64,000 bases of DNA, taken from positions 118,596 through 182,595 of the forward strand of contig JAFZPJ010000048.1 in the NCBI GenBank assembly GCA_017550385.1. Reading direction: 5' to 3'. Each line of letters begins with the position of its first letter. Positions within the stretch are counted from its first letter, which is position 1. Under the pieces are notes generated by a model. It was not told the origin of the DNA. It worked only from the letters and a program-made list of their open reading frames with translations, and did not search any database. The translations under genes and the position numbers were made by a program. The stretch comes from Clostridiales bacterium (lineage in GTDB: Bacteria; Bacillota; Clostridia; Saccharofermentanales; Saccharofermentanaceae). Positions 54,175 to 63,861 of this stretch are shown piece after piece.

Positions 54175-56037
54175 TTATTCAATGCCTACAAGCTTCATAA
54201 GATACTTGGCATTGGACTCCCTGCTGATACCGGGCGCAAGGATATAATCGAAAGTAATTCCCGTGTCAGTGTATTTCTCCGAGAAATGATAGTATCGGAC
54301 GTTGTTGAAATTCTTAACCGTATTATCGACCATGGCGTAATCGTGAGTGGTCATCATACCGCAGATATAATCTTTGGAAAGATTATGAAGAACAGTGAGA
54401 GCACCTTCCGTCCTGTCATCGGAATTGGTTCCCCTGAAGATCTCATCTATGAGGAAGAGCATCGGCTTGCCGTCTTCAGCTCCGTCAATGATCTTGGATA
54501 TCCTCGTAAGCTCGGCTTTGAAGGTACTGATGTTCTCTTCAAGGCTGTCTACTATCCTCATGGAAGACATAATGCGCATCTTCCCTAGCTTCAGTGAAGT
54601 GCAAGGAACGGGAGCGCCCATATATGCAAGGATCGCACAGACGCCGACTGTCCTTATATGAGTAGTCTTACCGGACATGTTGGATCCGGTTATGATAGCT
54701 ATATCAGAGTTGATCTCTACCGAGTTTGCCACCGCCGTCTCGTGAGCGAGCAGCGGATGAACGATATTCTCACCATTGAAGTATGCTTCATCGGAAGGAG
54801 TCTCAGCTTCTACAAAAGTCGGGAATTCGCTCTGTTCGGATGCTATTCCGACCTGGGCAGCACACATAAGAGCTTCAATGCCTGCAATTCCGTCTATCTG
54901 AACACTAAGGCTCGGACCATAGATATCAGCCCATCTTCCCATCAGATAAGCAACAAGATAATCGAGAGGGCAGATAAGATTAATAAGCAATGCAAATATC
55001 GGCTGACTTCTGAGCTGAGCAAAGAACAAAGCTATCGACAGATTGTTCAGAGATTCGGAAGCCGTATATCTTCTGACATTGCCCTTAACATAGCTTACGA
55101 GTAAGGGTGACTTAAGATCTGCCTTCTCAAGCTCTACAAAGAGCTTCCAGATGGTCTTGACCTGCCTGGGCATCTCGCCTGCAGCCTTGAGATATTCTGC
55201 ATTGAGCTTAAGACCTGCTATCCATACGAGGAAGTTAACGATGAGTGCTGCAGATATCGAAGCGCCGATAAGACCCTTGAAAAACAATATGCAGATCAAA
55301 GGGAATAACCAGACTGCAACCGCACAAAGAGCCAGCACGATCGGGAACTTGCCAAGAGGCTGTCCGTTCTCTGCAAAACCGAGCAGAGCCTTGGGACTCT
55401 TCTTAAGCTTGCCCAGGGCAGCAATAGCCTGATAGGATTCCATAAAATCTGCCCTGTCTATTAATTCTGCAACTGCCTCTTCCCTGAGCTTGATGTCAGT
55501 TGCAGTAAGCTCGGATACGGGACTGTACAAAAGCTCATCTGCGAATGCTTTCCTGCCGAACTGAGTCTCTGAAACGTTATAAAGCGAGAACAAAGACTTC
55601 TTACCGAAAAGATCAAGGTCCATGCAGTAATCGTGGTCAGGAGTAAAGAACTCATTGCCGCTGAACCACTCTACAGCATCTTCTATCTCTTCACGTCTTT
55701 TAAGACCGTAAACAGCGACTTCTCTCAGTGTCTGGAAGTCACCCTTGATCCTGGCTATGTATCTCTGATTAACAAGATACAGACTGTCCAGATAATCCTG
55801 TCTGTCCCTTACACCGTCATGGATATAACAGAGGAGAAAGAAAGCAAAGAGGAAAGCTCCTCCTGCGAGCATAAGCACTCCCTGTCCGCCAATAAAACCA
55901 TAGACAAAAGAGAATATGCAGATAATGAAGGATATAAACCTGAGAATGCTGAGGATCAGGCTCTTGCGTCCGGTTGCACGTATGTCCTCAGACAACTCTT
56001 CAGAACGCTTCTCGAAATAAGCAAGATCCGATCTCAT
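54175..56037 (-). CDS. Membrane-embedded MutS-family ATPase
   Basis: 620 residues. Two membrane helices near 27-72, two more near 228-276 and possibly a fifth near 345-368, then a C-terminal MutS ATPase: ITGSNMSGKTT Walker A (about 450), LIDEIFRGTNSDDR Walker B and TTHDYAMV. No mismatch-recognition domain I is present. Such membrane MutS-like proteins are known in Clostridia and Bacteroidota but have no proven role in mismatch repair. Start overlaps the sirtuin stop (ATGA), so the two are translated together. Confidence 0.88.
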   Translation of the reverse strand: MRSDLAYFEKRSEELSEDIRATGRKSLILSILRFISFIICIFSFVYGFIGGQGVLMLAGGAFLFAFFLLCYIHDGVRDRQDYLDSLYLVNQRYIARIKGDFQTLREVAVYGLKRREEIEDAVEWFSGNEFFTPDHDYCMDLDLFGKKSLFSLYNVSETQFGRKAFADELLYSPVSELTATDIKLREEAVAELIDRADFMESYQAIAALGKLKKSPKALLGFAENGQPLGKFPIVLALCAVAVWLFPLICILFFKGLIGASISAALIVNFLVWIAGLKLNAEYLKAAGEMPRQVKTIWKLFVELEKADLKSPLLVSYVKGNVRRYTASESLNNLSIALFFAQLRSQPIFALLINLICPLDYLVAYLMGRWADIYGPSLSVQIDGIAGIEALMCAAQVGIASEQSEFPTFVEAETPSDEAYFNGENIVHPLLAHETAVANSVEINSDIAIITGSNMSGKTTHIRTVGVCAILAYMGAPVPCTSLKLGKMRIMSSMRIVDSLEENISTFKAELTRISKIIDGAEDGKPMLFLIDEIFRGTNSDDRTEGALTVLHNLSKDYICGMMTTHDYAMVDNTVKNFNNVRYYHFSEKYTDTGITFDYILAPGISRESNAKYLMKLVGIE

Positions 56038-56996
56038 TTCTTTGTCTTGGAAGCACCGGACTTGGCAGCAGGTTTCTTTGTCGAAGCCTTGGATGCAGGC
56101 TTCTTAGCTGAAGATGACTTGGCAGCAGAAGACTTCTTGGCAGCAGTCTTTGCCGCAGTTGTCTTACTTGTCGTTGTCTTCTTGGTTGTTGACTTCTTTG
56201 CCGCAGTCTTTTTCTTGACCGAAGGTCTGCGCTTGGGAACACAGAGATCGAGAACATCTCCAACGTTATCATGGATAGTAAGCAGAGCCTTAAGATCCAT
56301 ATAAGTCGAACTCTTATTGATAATGACGATCCTGTTGTGCTTAAGGAACTGAGCAAATGTAGCTGCCGGATATACAGTAAGAGAAGTACCTGCGATGATC
56401 ATAAGATCACACTTCTTAACAGCCTTGATGGCATCGTCTACATTCTTATGCTCAAGATTCTCCTCATAAAGAACGATATCGGGACGTACTATGCCGCCGC
56501 ACTTGTCGCAATGAGGAACACCTTCCTGCGCTACTACATATTCAGTATCAAACTTCTTACCGCAGTCCATGCAGTAATTTCTGAAAACGGATCCGTGAAG
56601 CTCGATAACACACTTGCTTCCCGCTTCCTGATGGAGATTATCAATATTCTGAGTAATGATAGCCTTGAGCTTGCCCTGTCTCTCGAGTCTTACAAGAGCC
56701 TTGTGAGCCTTATTCGGCTTAGCATCAGGGTATATCAGCTTACGTTTGTAGAAATCATAGAAGATCTCGGTATGCTCCATGAAAAAGTCATGGGCAATGA
56801 TATCGATAGGACGATACTTCGTACCGCTCTCTGTATTGTAGATACCCGCACCGCTTCTGAAGTCCGGGATTCCGCTCTCCGTGGAAACACCGGCACCGCC
56901 GAGAAATACGATGTTGTTGGATTCGGCGATCAGCTCCTTCAGCTGTTTGAGCTTATCTTCTCTGACGCTCCCCAGTCTGTCTATACGGGTTTCCAA
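56034..56996 (-). CDS. Sirtuin (NAD-dependent protein deacylase) with a histone-H1-like Lys/Ala tail
   Basis: SIR2 domain: FLGGAGVSTESGIPDFRS, TQNIDNLHQEAGS (catalytic His region), zinc cysteines CMDC and CDKC, GTSLTVYPAATF. Residues about 261-320 are almost only K, A, S, T and P, with repeated AAKK and KKPA, like histone H1 or AlgP C-termini. This would bind DNA or RNA and offers many acylation sites. TTG start with GAGGTG upstream. Pairs with a membrane MutS-like gene, coupled by ATGA. Confidence 0.92.
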   Translation of the reverse strand: METRIDRLGSVREDKLKQLKELIAESNNIVFLGGAGVSTESGIPDFRSGAGIYNTESGTKYRPIDIIAHDFFMEHTEIFYDFYKRKLIYPDAKPNKAHKALVRLERQGKLKAIITQNIDNLHQEAGSKCVIELHGSVFRNYCMDCGKKFDTEYVVAQEGVPHCDKCGGIVRPDIVLYEENLEHKNVDDAIKAVKKCDLMIIAGTSLTVYPAATFAQFLKHNRIVIINKSSTYMDLKALLTIHDNVGDVLDLCVPKRRPSVKKKTAAKKSTTKKTTTSKTTAAKTAAKKSSAAKSSSAKKPASKASTKKPAAKSGASKTKK

Positions 56997-57008
56997 AACT
57001 TCACCTCA

Positions 57009-57479
57009 TTAATGATGATCTATGAGATCGTCAAGATCAAAATGACCGTCACCATCGTGATCGATCCCGTCAAGATCACCATGGCCAAACGCTCCGGAAG
57101 CACCGAACATCTCTTTGCCGGTAACTCTCTTCTCATCACGGCGCTGTTCAACGAGTGTGCTTATGGCCTTAGATATCCTCTCGGGCTGCTTTATGCTCTT
57201 GATCTCAAGAGTCGGAGTGGATTTATCGGCAGTGCTGAGAATAATGCTGCCGACACCGAAGATCTTCTGTCCGAAAGACTGCTTGAGCGTAATATCGAGA
57301 ACTCTGTAGAGCAGGATCTCTTCACGCTTGATGTTGAACAGACCTGTCTTCAGATAGAACTTGGATTTGCTGAAACTGTATATTGTAAAGGAGATCGGAA
57401 GACCAATATATCTCTTCCTGTCCTGCCAGATTATATCCTCTTCTTCAGTAAGAGCAGTAAGCTTATCGATCTTAGCCAT
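57009..57479 (-). CDS. PH-domain protein with C-terminal EF-hand-like calcium motif
   Basis: 156 residues. A bacterial PH domain (about 15-115: WQDRKRYIGLPISF, YLKTGLFNIKREEILLYRVLDITLKQS, GVGSI), then a helical stretch, a Gly/His linker and an end reading DHDGDGHFDLDD, which fits the 12-residue EF-hand/dockerin loop (D at 1, 3, 5, G6, D9, D12). ATG at 57479 with GGAGG 8 bases before; TTG at 57494 less likely. Probably membrane-proximal. Own transcription unit likely, 12 bases before the sirtuin. Confidence 0.82.
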   Translation of the reverse strand: MAKIDKLTALTEEEDIIWQDRKRYIGLPISFTIYSFSKSKFYLKTGLFNIKREEILLYRVLDITLKQSFGQKIFGVGSIILSTADKSTPTLEIKSIKQPERISKAISTLVEQRRDEKRVTGKEMFGASGAFGHGDLDGIDHDGDGHFDLDDLIDHH

Positions 57480-57577
57480 GTTATCTTCCTCCAAGAAAAA
57501 TCATATATATCTTACAATAAAGATTATTTTACAACATACAATGACGAATAATGAAATGAAATTTTAATATAAGGACC

Positions 57578-59470
57578 TTATGTGCTGTTCCTGGCAGGAT
57601 CCAGAATCGCCTCTGCGTCAAGGATCCTCGAGTAATCATAAGTAACAAGCGTATTCGCACTGATTATCGATCTGTCAAAATACAGATAGTTGTCGCCATA
57701 AGTATAGTAAGGCTTAGAACCTATACCGAAGAAGATCCTGAATCCGAGGTTCTTGAGGTATACTGCCTCATCATCAGTACCGTAGATATAGTTGCCGCCC
57801 GGATATACGATCATATGGACTTCGCCAAGAAGAGCACCGACCTGCTCAAGCCATTTCTCCGTGTCGGCCTGGATCTCTTCCATCGTGCAGTTTCTTGCAT
57901 CGGGAAGATATCCGTATGTGCACGATGCGAACTGCCAGCCCTCATCCTTAAGGGCATCGGCAATCTTGATAACAGTCTCCTGATTTGCAAGGATCTCATC
58001 TTCAGTAGGATCTATGGAAGGCATGTTCTGTGTCGCAAGTGCCGCGTTCCTGTCATCCACCTCGTCTTCACTTACTACATAGCCGAAGACCGATTCGTAC
58101 CCGCTTACGGAGATGATTCCTTTCGCACCATCGTATGTAAAGTCGGGGTTCTCTTCTACGAACTGGTCAAGGATTCCGATACATTCGGCTGTTCTGCTTA
58201 TGACGATCTCCTCGTCTCCGTTCTCGTTTATGGTAACGTACTGTCCGCATACCTGGCCGCTGTCATTGAGGACAAGCTGGCGGCATGTGCCGTATCCGTA
58301 TGCAGTAGCACTATAGGAAAGATTCTCGACAACAATGATCAGAGGTTTCTTGCCCACGGGAACCTTGAGATTACGTTCGAGAAGGTAAGTCGAATCACTC
58401 ATGTCTATTAGATTCTCGGGGTTTACCAGACAATACCCGCCCTCATAAAGCTGCTCGAGCATTGTCTCGAATTCCTCACAGGTAAGATACAGTCCGCTCT
58501 CATTACTTGCATAACCTTCTGCAAATGCAGTCTCAGGATCCGCGATAAGAGACCTTACGCATAGCACTTCGATCTGTCCGTAGTATTCATAAGTCTCCGT
58601 GGTATTGCCCGTAGCCGCGAGCAGATCGGACTTGATCCTCTCATCATCCGGGAATATCACCGCGAGATCGGACAGCAGGACTTCGGCAGAATAGAACTTG
58701 AATGTCTCGAGCATATGCTCACACTCATTGATCATGGGCTCGTACATGATGCCCTTGATCTCTTCGATCCTGGCTACAGAGTAATCATAAACAAATCCTT
58801 CATAACCGTCGGCAACGCCCTGATACCCCTTGACTGCACCGATGTAATCGCCTTTGGCGAAAGCCGCTTCTGCATTCTGGACTTCACCTGTAGCAGTCTC
58901 GATATTGTCGAGCTCACGGAGCAGAGGACCGGAAGTCGCGGCAAGATTACCTATGGGTTCCAACTGGTCGAAAACAAACATTACATCAGGCTTCTCAGTC
59001 TCACCAAGAAGGAAGCTGACGCACAGATCGTTAAGCCATTTGTATACGACCGAGGATGTCAATTCCTCCATTGAATCAAGGAACTCGACGTCAGACTGCA
59101 TCGGGATATATCTCTCGGTCAGTATCCTGTTGCACAGAGTATCAGTCTTCTCTGCGACGATAGCTTCCATCTCAGCAAGCATCTGAGTCTGAGTGGTAAA
59201 CTTGCCAGCGTCCTCAGGCGAAGCCGAGAGCACCTCATCCTGAACGCTCCTGTATATGGACAGAGCCTCCTCGTAATTCCCGCTGTCCAATGCAGCCTGG
59301 AAATTCGGGATCGTCATGTTCTGGTAAGCATTCGTCCTTCCCACTATCGCGAAAACGATAAACGCCGCAGCAACAGCTGCAGCGCATATTATCGCAGCCG
59401 CAAGATAGAACTTTCCGGCCTTCCTCTCACCTTCGTCTCTGACCTTGTACTCTTTTGAGAACGTTATCAA
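57578..59470 (-). CDS. Membrane-anchored polysaccharide-deacetylase-like protein, probably non-catalytic
   Basis: 630 residues: one N-terminal membrane span (about 22-45), a helical repeat-like region (about 55-290) and a C-terminal NodB-like (CE4) region with EEFETMLEQLYEGGY, KKPLIIVVENLSYS, EGWQFASCTYGY, MIVYPGGNYIYG and FRIFFGIG. Active CE4 enzymes have TFDD and HxxxH metal motifs; here VVEN and ASCTY replace them, so hydrolysis is unlikely. TTG start overlaps the parC stop (TTGA). It may instead bind wall polymers. Confidence 0.7.
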   Translation of the reverse strand: MITFSKEYKVRDEGERKAGKFYLAAAIICAAAVAAAFIVFAIVGRTNAYQNMTIPNFQAALDSGNYEEALSIYRSVQDEVLSASPEDAGKFTTQTQMLAEMEAIVAEKTDTLCNRILTERYIPMQSDVEFLDSMEELTSSVVYKWLNDLCVSFLLGETEKPDVMFVFDQLEPIGNLAATSGPLLRELDNIETATGEVQNAEAAFAKGDYIGAVKGYQGVADGYEGFVYDYSVARIEEIKGIMYEPMINECEHMLETFKFYSAEVLLSDLAVIFPDDERIKSDLLAATGNTTETYEYYGQIEVLCVRSLIADPETAFAEGYASNESGLYLTCEEFETMLEQLYEGGYCLVNPENLIDMSDSTYLLERNLKVPVGKKPLIIVVENLSYSATAYGYGTCRQLVLNDSGQVCGQYVTINENGDEEIVISRTAECIGILDQFVEENPDFTYDGAKGIISVSGYESVFGYVVSEDEVDDRNAALATQNMPSIDPTEDEILANQETVIKIADALKDEGWQFASCTYGYLPDARNCTMEEIQADTEKWLEQVGALLGEVHMIVYPGGNYIYGTDDEAVYLKNLGFRIFFGIGSKPYYTYGDNYLYFDRSIISANTLVTYDYSRILDAEAILDPARNST

Positions 59471-61731
59471 CTCAGATCGTCAAAGCTTATCTGCTTTGCC
59501 TCCAAAGACTTCTCTCTTATGTAGTATCCGATAGCCGGAACCTTACGTATCCTGTAATACTCAGGATCTGTTACTGCCACTTCTTCAAGTCTTGCAAGGC
59601 TCTTAAGGATGGAGCCCTTCTTGGATACGAGGAGCTGCACGCCCTGTGTAGTCCTTGTGGTCTTGAGCGGAATGAGCGATGACTTGAAGACAGCCGCCTT
59701 ATCAAGAGTATTCGTAACTATGAGGTCAGGATCCTCTTCTTCGTTCAGTAGAATGAATCCGACCGGTTTGCTTCCGTCGTAATAAGCCTTAAGCAACTTC
59801 TTACGGTTCTGCTTCGTCTCATATGTATTGATCGGGAACCTGGCAGCCTTACCGTTCTCGAAGGCGATAAAGAGTATCCCCTTATAATCCTGAGTGGCGA
59901 TCATGAATACAGGAGTCTCATCCTGGTCCATGCCGAGCACACTCCTGAGGAAGTGGCCCAATTCTCCCGGCTTAGTGTCCGCAAAATCATAGACATGCGC
60001 CTTATAGAGATTGCATTTATCCGTGAAGATAAGCAGATCCGACCTGTTCTCAGTCTCAAAACCCATGAAGATCTCATCATCTTCCTTAGTCTTGAGTTCG
60101 CCTGCATTACGGAGCGAATTCATCGTATGCTTCTTAAGATATCCGTGGCGGGTAAGCATAAGGTGAAGAGTATAGTCCGGAATGACAGCCGCAGCCTCGA
60201 ATACAGGAGCCTCCTCAGCCACGATGAGTTCGGTCTTCCTGGGCTTGCCGTGCTTTGTGGCAACATCCCTCAAAGCCTTAACGATCAAGGTGTTGATCCT
60301 TCTGGGGCTGTTAAGGATATCTTCAGTATCAGCGATATCTTCCTTCAGTTTATCCCTATCGGAGATTCGGTTCACGATGTACTGCTTATTGATGTTGCGG
60401 AGCTTGATCTCTGCGACATATTCAGCCTGCTCTTTGTCGATGTCGAACCCATTCATGAGGTTAGGGATAACATCTTCTTCGAGCTCGGTATTACGGATGA
60501 TCTTGATGGCTTTATCGATATCAAGAAGGATCTGTGCAAGACCGTCCAACAAATGGAGCTTCTTCTTCATTCTGTCCAGGTTGAACCTGAGTTCTCTTGA
60601 TATGCAGCCCCTTCTCCAGTCGAGCCATTCGTCAAGGATCTGGGTTACTCCAAGCACCTTCGGATTGCCGCCTATCAGGATATTAAAGTTACATGAGAAA
60701 GTATCCTGAAGCTTTGTGAACCTGAAGAGCTTAGCCATCAGAGCTTCGTGGTCAGTTCCCCTCTTGCAGTCGATAGTGATCTTGAGACCGTCAAGGTCTG
60801 TCTCGTCTCGGATATCGGAGATCTCCTTTGCCTTGCCGGACTTAACGAGATCCGCGATATTGTCGATGATCGCCTCAACGCTTGTAGAATAAGGGATCTC
60901 GGTGATCTCGATGAGATTGTGCTTGGCATCGACATTGTATCTCGCTCTTACGGAGAAAGTACCCTTGCCCGTCTCATATATCTGCCTCATCTGTTCCCTG
61001 TCATACAGGATCAATCCGCCGCCGGAGAAATCAGGTGCAGGCATGATATCGAGAAGATCAACGCTCTTATCCCGGAGATAAGCTTCAGTCGCTTCACAAA
61101 CTTCCTTCAGGTTGAATGAGCAGATATTGGAAGCCATACCAACAGCGATACCCTGGTTGGCATTGACGAGGACCGCAGGGAAAGTCGTCGGAAGAAGTGA
61201 CGGTTCCTTAAGCGTGCCATCGTAGTTATCTACCAGGTCGACTGCATCATGATCTATACCCTTGAAGATCTCTTCGCAGATCTTCTCAAGCCTGACTTCC
61301 GTATATCTCGGAGCAGCGCACTGCATATCGCGCGAATACTGCTTACCGAAGTTACCCTTGGAATCCACATAAGGATGCAGGAGCGCTCCGTTGCCGCGGG
61401 TCATTCTGACCATCGTATCGTAGATAGCCGTATCACCGTGAGGATTGAGCTTCATTGTCTGTCCTACGACATTCGCAGACTTCGTACGGTTGCCGCCCAG
61501 CAATCCCATCTTGTACATCGTGTACAGGAGTTTCCTGTGCGAAGGCTTGAAGCCGTCGATCTCAGGAATGGCACGCGATACGATAACGCTCATCGCGTAC
61601 GGCATGTAATTGGTCTCAAGTGTCTCCGTAATGGGCTGAAGAACAGGAGCCATATCGGCCGCCTTGGCATCCGTAAGCTTTGCCTTCAGCGAATTACTGT
61701 TATTCTCAGGTTCTTTTTTCTTTCTAGCCAT
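59467..61731 (-). CDS. parC: DNA topoisomerase IV subunit A (GyrA/ParC family)
   Basis: DNA cleavage subunit of a type IIA topoisomerase. PYAMSVIVSRAIPEIDGFKPSHRKLLY start, PHGDTAIYDTMVRMT (quinolone region, Thr at the Ser83 position), CAAPRYTEVRL with the active-site Tyr, then a long coiled coil and a C-terminal beta-pinwheel that is shorter than in gyrase. 754 residues. Follows parE by 15 bases, giving a parE-parC pair. The QRPPGGR-type GyrA box of gyrase is not seen, which favours topo IV. Confidence 0.9.
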   Translation of the reverse strand: MARKKKEPENNSNSLKAKLTDAKAADMAPVLQPITETLETNYMPYAMSVIVSRAIPEIDGFKPSHRKLLYTMYKMGLLGGNRTKSANVVGQTMKLNPHGDTAIYDTMVRMTRGNGALLHPYVDSKGNFGKQYSRDMQCAAPRYTEVRLEKICEEIFKGIDHDAVDLVDNYDGTLKEPSLLPTTFPAVLVNANQGIAVGMASNICSFNLKEVCEATEAYLRDKSVDLLDIMPAPDFSGGGLILYDREQMRQIYETGKGTFSVRARYNVDAKHNLIEITEIPYSTSVEAIIDNIADLVKSGKAKEISDIRDETDLDGLKITIDCKRGTDHEALMAKLFRFTKLQDTFSCNFNILIGGNPKVLGVTQILDEWLDWRRGCISRELRFNLDRMKKKLHLLDGLAQILLDIDKAIKIIRNTELEEDVIPNLMNGFDIDKEQAEYVAEIKLRNINKQYIVNRISDRDKLKEDIADTEDILNSPRRINTLIVKALRDVATKHGKPRKTELIVAEEAPVFEAAAVIPDYTLHLMLTRHGYLKKHTMNSLRNAGELKTKEDDEIFMGFETENRSDLLIFTDKCNLYKAHVYDFADTKPGELGHFLRSVLGMDQDETPVFMIATQDYKGILFIAFENGKAARFPINTYETKQNRKKLLKAYYDGSKPVGFILLNEEEDPDLIVTNTLDKAAVFKSSLIPLKTTRTTQGVQLLVSKKGSILKSLARLEEVAVTDPEYYRIRKVPAIGYYIREKSLEAKQISFDDLS

Positions 61732-61746
61732 TTATCTTCTCTCCGT

Positions 61747-63741
61747 TTATCCGATATCGAGCATATCCAGGTACAGATGTCCGTCCTGCTCGATGTGCAG
61801 CTTCCTTCCGGCGAGGTTATCGCCAAGAAGAAGATCGAAGACTTCCGACATCTTCTGCGCATCTTCGGAACAAACCTTGATAAGTCTTCTGGACTTGGGA
61901 TTCATGGTGGTCTGCCACATCATCTCAGGCTCGTTCTCACCGAGACCCTTCGATCTCTGTATCGTGCAGAGCTTGGGATCGACCTTCGACAGGATCTCCG
62001 TCTTCTCCTTCTCGTTGAACGCGAAATAGGTCTTCTCCTCGGCGTTCTTGCCCTTAGTCCTGTACGTAATCTCGAACAGCGGCGACTCGGCAATATAGAC
62101 GTAACCCTTATCGATCAGAGTAGGCGTAAGCCTGTAGAGCATCGCAAGGATGAGCGTTCTGATCTGGAATCCGTCGACATCCGCATCGGTACAGATTATG
62201 ATCTTATTCCATCTGAGATTCTCGATGTTGAAGGCAGAAAGATCCTTGTTGTGCTTGTTGGATATCTCTACTCCGCAGCCCAATACCTTAAGAAGGTCGG
62301 TGATGATATCGCTCTTGAAGATGGTCGCATAATCAGCCTTAAGGCAGTTAAGGATCTTACCCCTTACAGGCATGACAGCCTGGAATTCCGCATCTCTTCC
62401 GAGCTTGACCGAACCCAAAGCCGAGTCACCCTCAACGATGTAGAGTTCTCTCTTGCCGACATCTCTGGATCTGCAGTCAACGAACTTCTTGATCCTGTTG
62501 TTGATATCAAGAGAACCCATGAGCTTCTTCTTGATATTGACCCTGGTCTTCTCGGCATTCTCTCTCGAACGCTTATTGACCAGTATCTGATCTACGACCT
62601 TGTCTCCTGATTCCTTATTCTCAGTAAACCAGACTTCAAGATTATCCTTGATAAGCTGGGTCATGAAGTCCTGGATGAACTTGTTATTGATAGCCTTCTT
62701 AGTCTGGTTCTCATATGAAGTCTGGGTAGAGAACGTATTAGTTACGAGGATCAGTGAATCAGCGATGTCCTGGAAGATGATCTTAGACTCGTTAGCCTTG
62801 TACTTGTCACGCAGTTTGATCTGACGGTCCACTTCGGACACGAAAGCAGATCTTACCGCCTTATCCGGAGAACCGCCATGCTCAAGGAAGCTCGAATTAT
62901 GGAAATACTCGAGTTCGTTGATGTTGTTATTGAAGCAGAAAGACACCTCTGCTTTTACCTTATACTCGTCTCTGTCAGCCTTATCACGGCCTTTGCCCTC
63001 TCCCGAGAAGAAGAAAGAATCCGTAAGGCCTCTCATATCAGAGAGTTCATCAACATAGCCCTTGATGCCTTCAGGATAGCTGTAATGGAACTCTTCTCCG
63101 GACTCGGCATCCTTGAGGATGAACTCGATACCGCTGTTGATAACAGACTGTCTCTTGATTATCTCCTTGAATGTCTCGAGGGGGATGACTGTCTCCGTAA
63201 AGACCTCGGAATCGGGTCTCCAGCGCTGGACCGTACCGGTCCTCTTGAATCTGTATGGTTCAGTCTGCAGCTCCGTTACCGGATTACCCTTCTTGAAGGA
63301 CATGGAATACTTAGTCTTGTCACGGAAAACCGTAACATCGAAGAATTCAGAAGCATACTGCGTAGCGCACGCACCAAGACCGTTAAGACCAAGTGAGAAT
63401 TCATAGTCTCCGGAAGTGTTGTTATTATACTTACCGCCTGCATAGAGCTCGCAATAGACGAGTTCCCAGTTGAAGCGCTGCTCCTTGGTATTGTAATCGA
63501 GCGGGATACCTCTTCCGTAGTCTTCTACTTCGATGGTTCCGTCTGCAAAACGCGTGATAAATATCTGGCTGCCATAGCCTTCCCTGGCCTCATCGATCGA
63601 ATTGGAAAGGATCTCAAAGAATGAATGGATACAACCCTCTAAGTTGTCCGAACCGAAGATAACAGCCGGACGCAATCTGACTCTGTCAGCACCCTTGAGC
63701 ATCTGTATGCTCTCGTTGCCGTACTCAGCTTTTACTGCCAT
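61747..63741 (-). CDS. parE: DNA topoisomerase IV subunit B (GyrB/ParE family)
   Basis: ATPase subunit. GHKL motifs NSIDEA, VEDYGRGIP and GLNGLGACATQY, transducer with the QTKxxL-like region, then TOPRIM with VEGDSALGSVKLGRD and DADVDGFQIRTL metal Asp residues. 664 residues. Encodes the partner of the following parC. ATG at 63741 with AGGAG upstream and an extended -10 promoter at 63771-63779. Confidence 0.92.
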   Translation of the reverse strand: MAVKAEYGNESIQMLKGADRVRLRPAVIFGSDNLEGCIHSFFEILSNSIDEAREGYGSQIFITRFADGTIEVEDYGRGIPLDYNTKEQRFNWELVYCELYAGGKYNNNTSGDYEFSLGLNGLGACATQYASEFFDVTVFRDKTKYSMSFKKGNPVTELQTEPYRFKRTGTVQRWRPDSEVFTETVIPLETFKEIIKRQSVINSGIEFILKDAESGEEFHYSYPEGIKGYVDELSDMRGLTDSFFFSGEGKGRDKADRDEYKVKAEVSFCFNNNINELEYFHNSSFLEHGGSPDKAVRSAFVSEVDRQIKLRDKYKANESKIIFQDIADSLILVTNTFSTQTSYENQTKKAINNKFIQDFMTQLIKDNLEVWFTENKESGDKVVDQILVNKRSRENAEKTRVNIKKKLMGSLDINNRIKKFVDCRSRDVGKRELYIVEGDSALGSVKLGRDAEFQAVMPVRGKILNCLKADYATIFKSDIITDLLKVLGCGVEISNKHNKDLSAFNIENLRWNKIIICTDADVDGFQIRTLILAMLYRLTPTLIDKGYVYIAESPLFEITYRTKGKNAEEKTYFAFNEKEKTEILSKVDPKLCTIQRSKGLGENEPEMMWQTTMNPKSRRLIKVCSEDAQKMSEVFDLLLGDNLAGRKLHIEQDGHLYLDMLDIG

Positions 63742-63770
63742 ATATTACTCCTCTTATTATTTACAGATAA

Positions 63771-63779
63771 ATTATAGCA
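63771..63779 (-). promoter_or_regulatory. Extended -10 promoter of parE-parC
   Basis: Minus strand TGC-TATAAT (-10 at 63771-63776) with no good -35. Leader of about 27 bases to the ATG. Confidence 0.5.
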
Positions 63780-63813
63780 TAAGGTTCTTTTTTCAAAGTC
63801 CCATTATAAGTGC

Positions 63814-63861
63814 ATAAAAAAGACGCGACGAAAACGAGAAATCTCTACCGTCGCGTCTTTT
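63814..63861 (-). terminator. Terminator after the tRNA-Arg/tRNA-Gly pair
   Basis: Stem of about 13 bases (63849-63861 with 63818-63830, AAAAGACGCGACG type) around an 18-base loop, ending in TTTTTT on the minus strand. The first stem base is the last base of the encoded CCA. Confidence 0.8.

Noticed and set aside
56271-57551. 426-residue open frame antisense to the sirtuin and PH-domain genes
   Set aside because: Crosses two clear genes and their intergenic gap without a start signal.
61249-62610. 453-residue open frame antisense to parC and parE
   Set aside because: Spans the parC-parE junction; shadow of conserved coding sequence.
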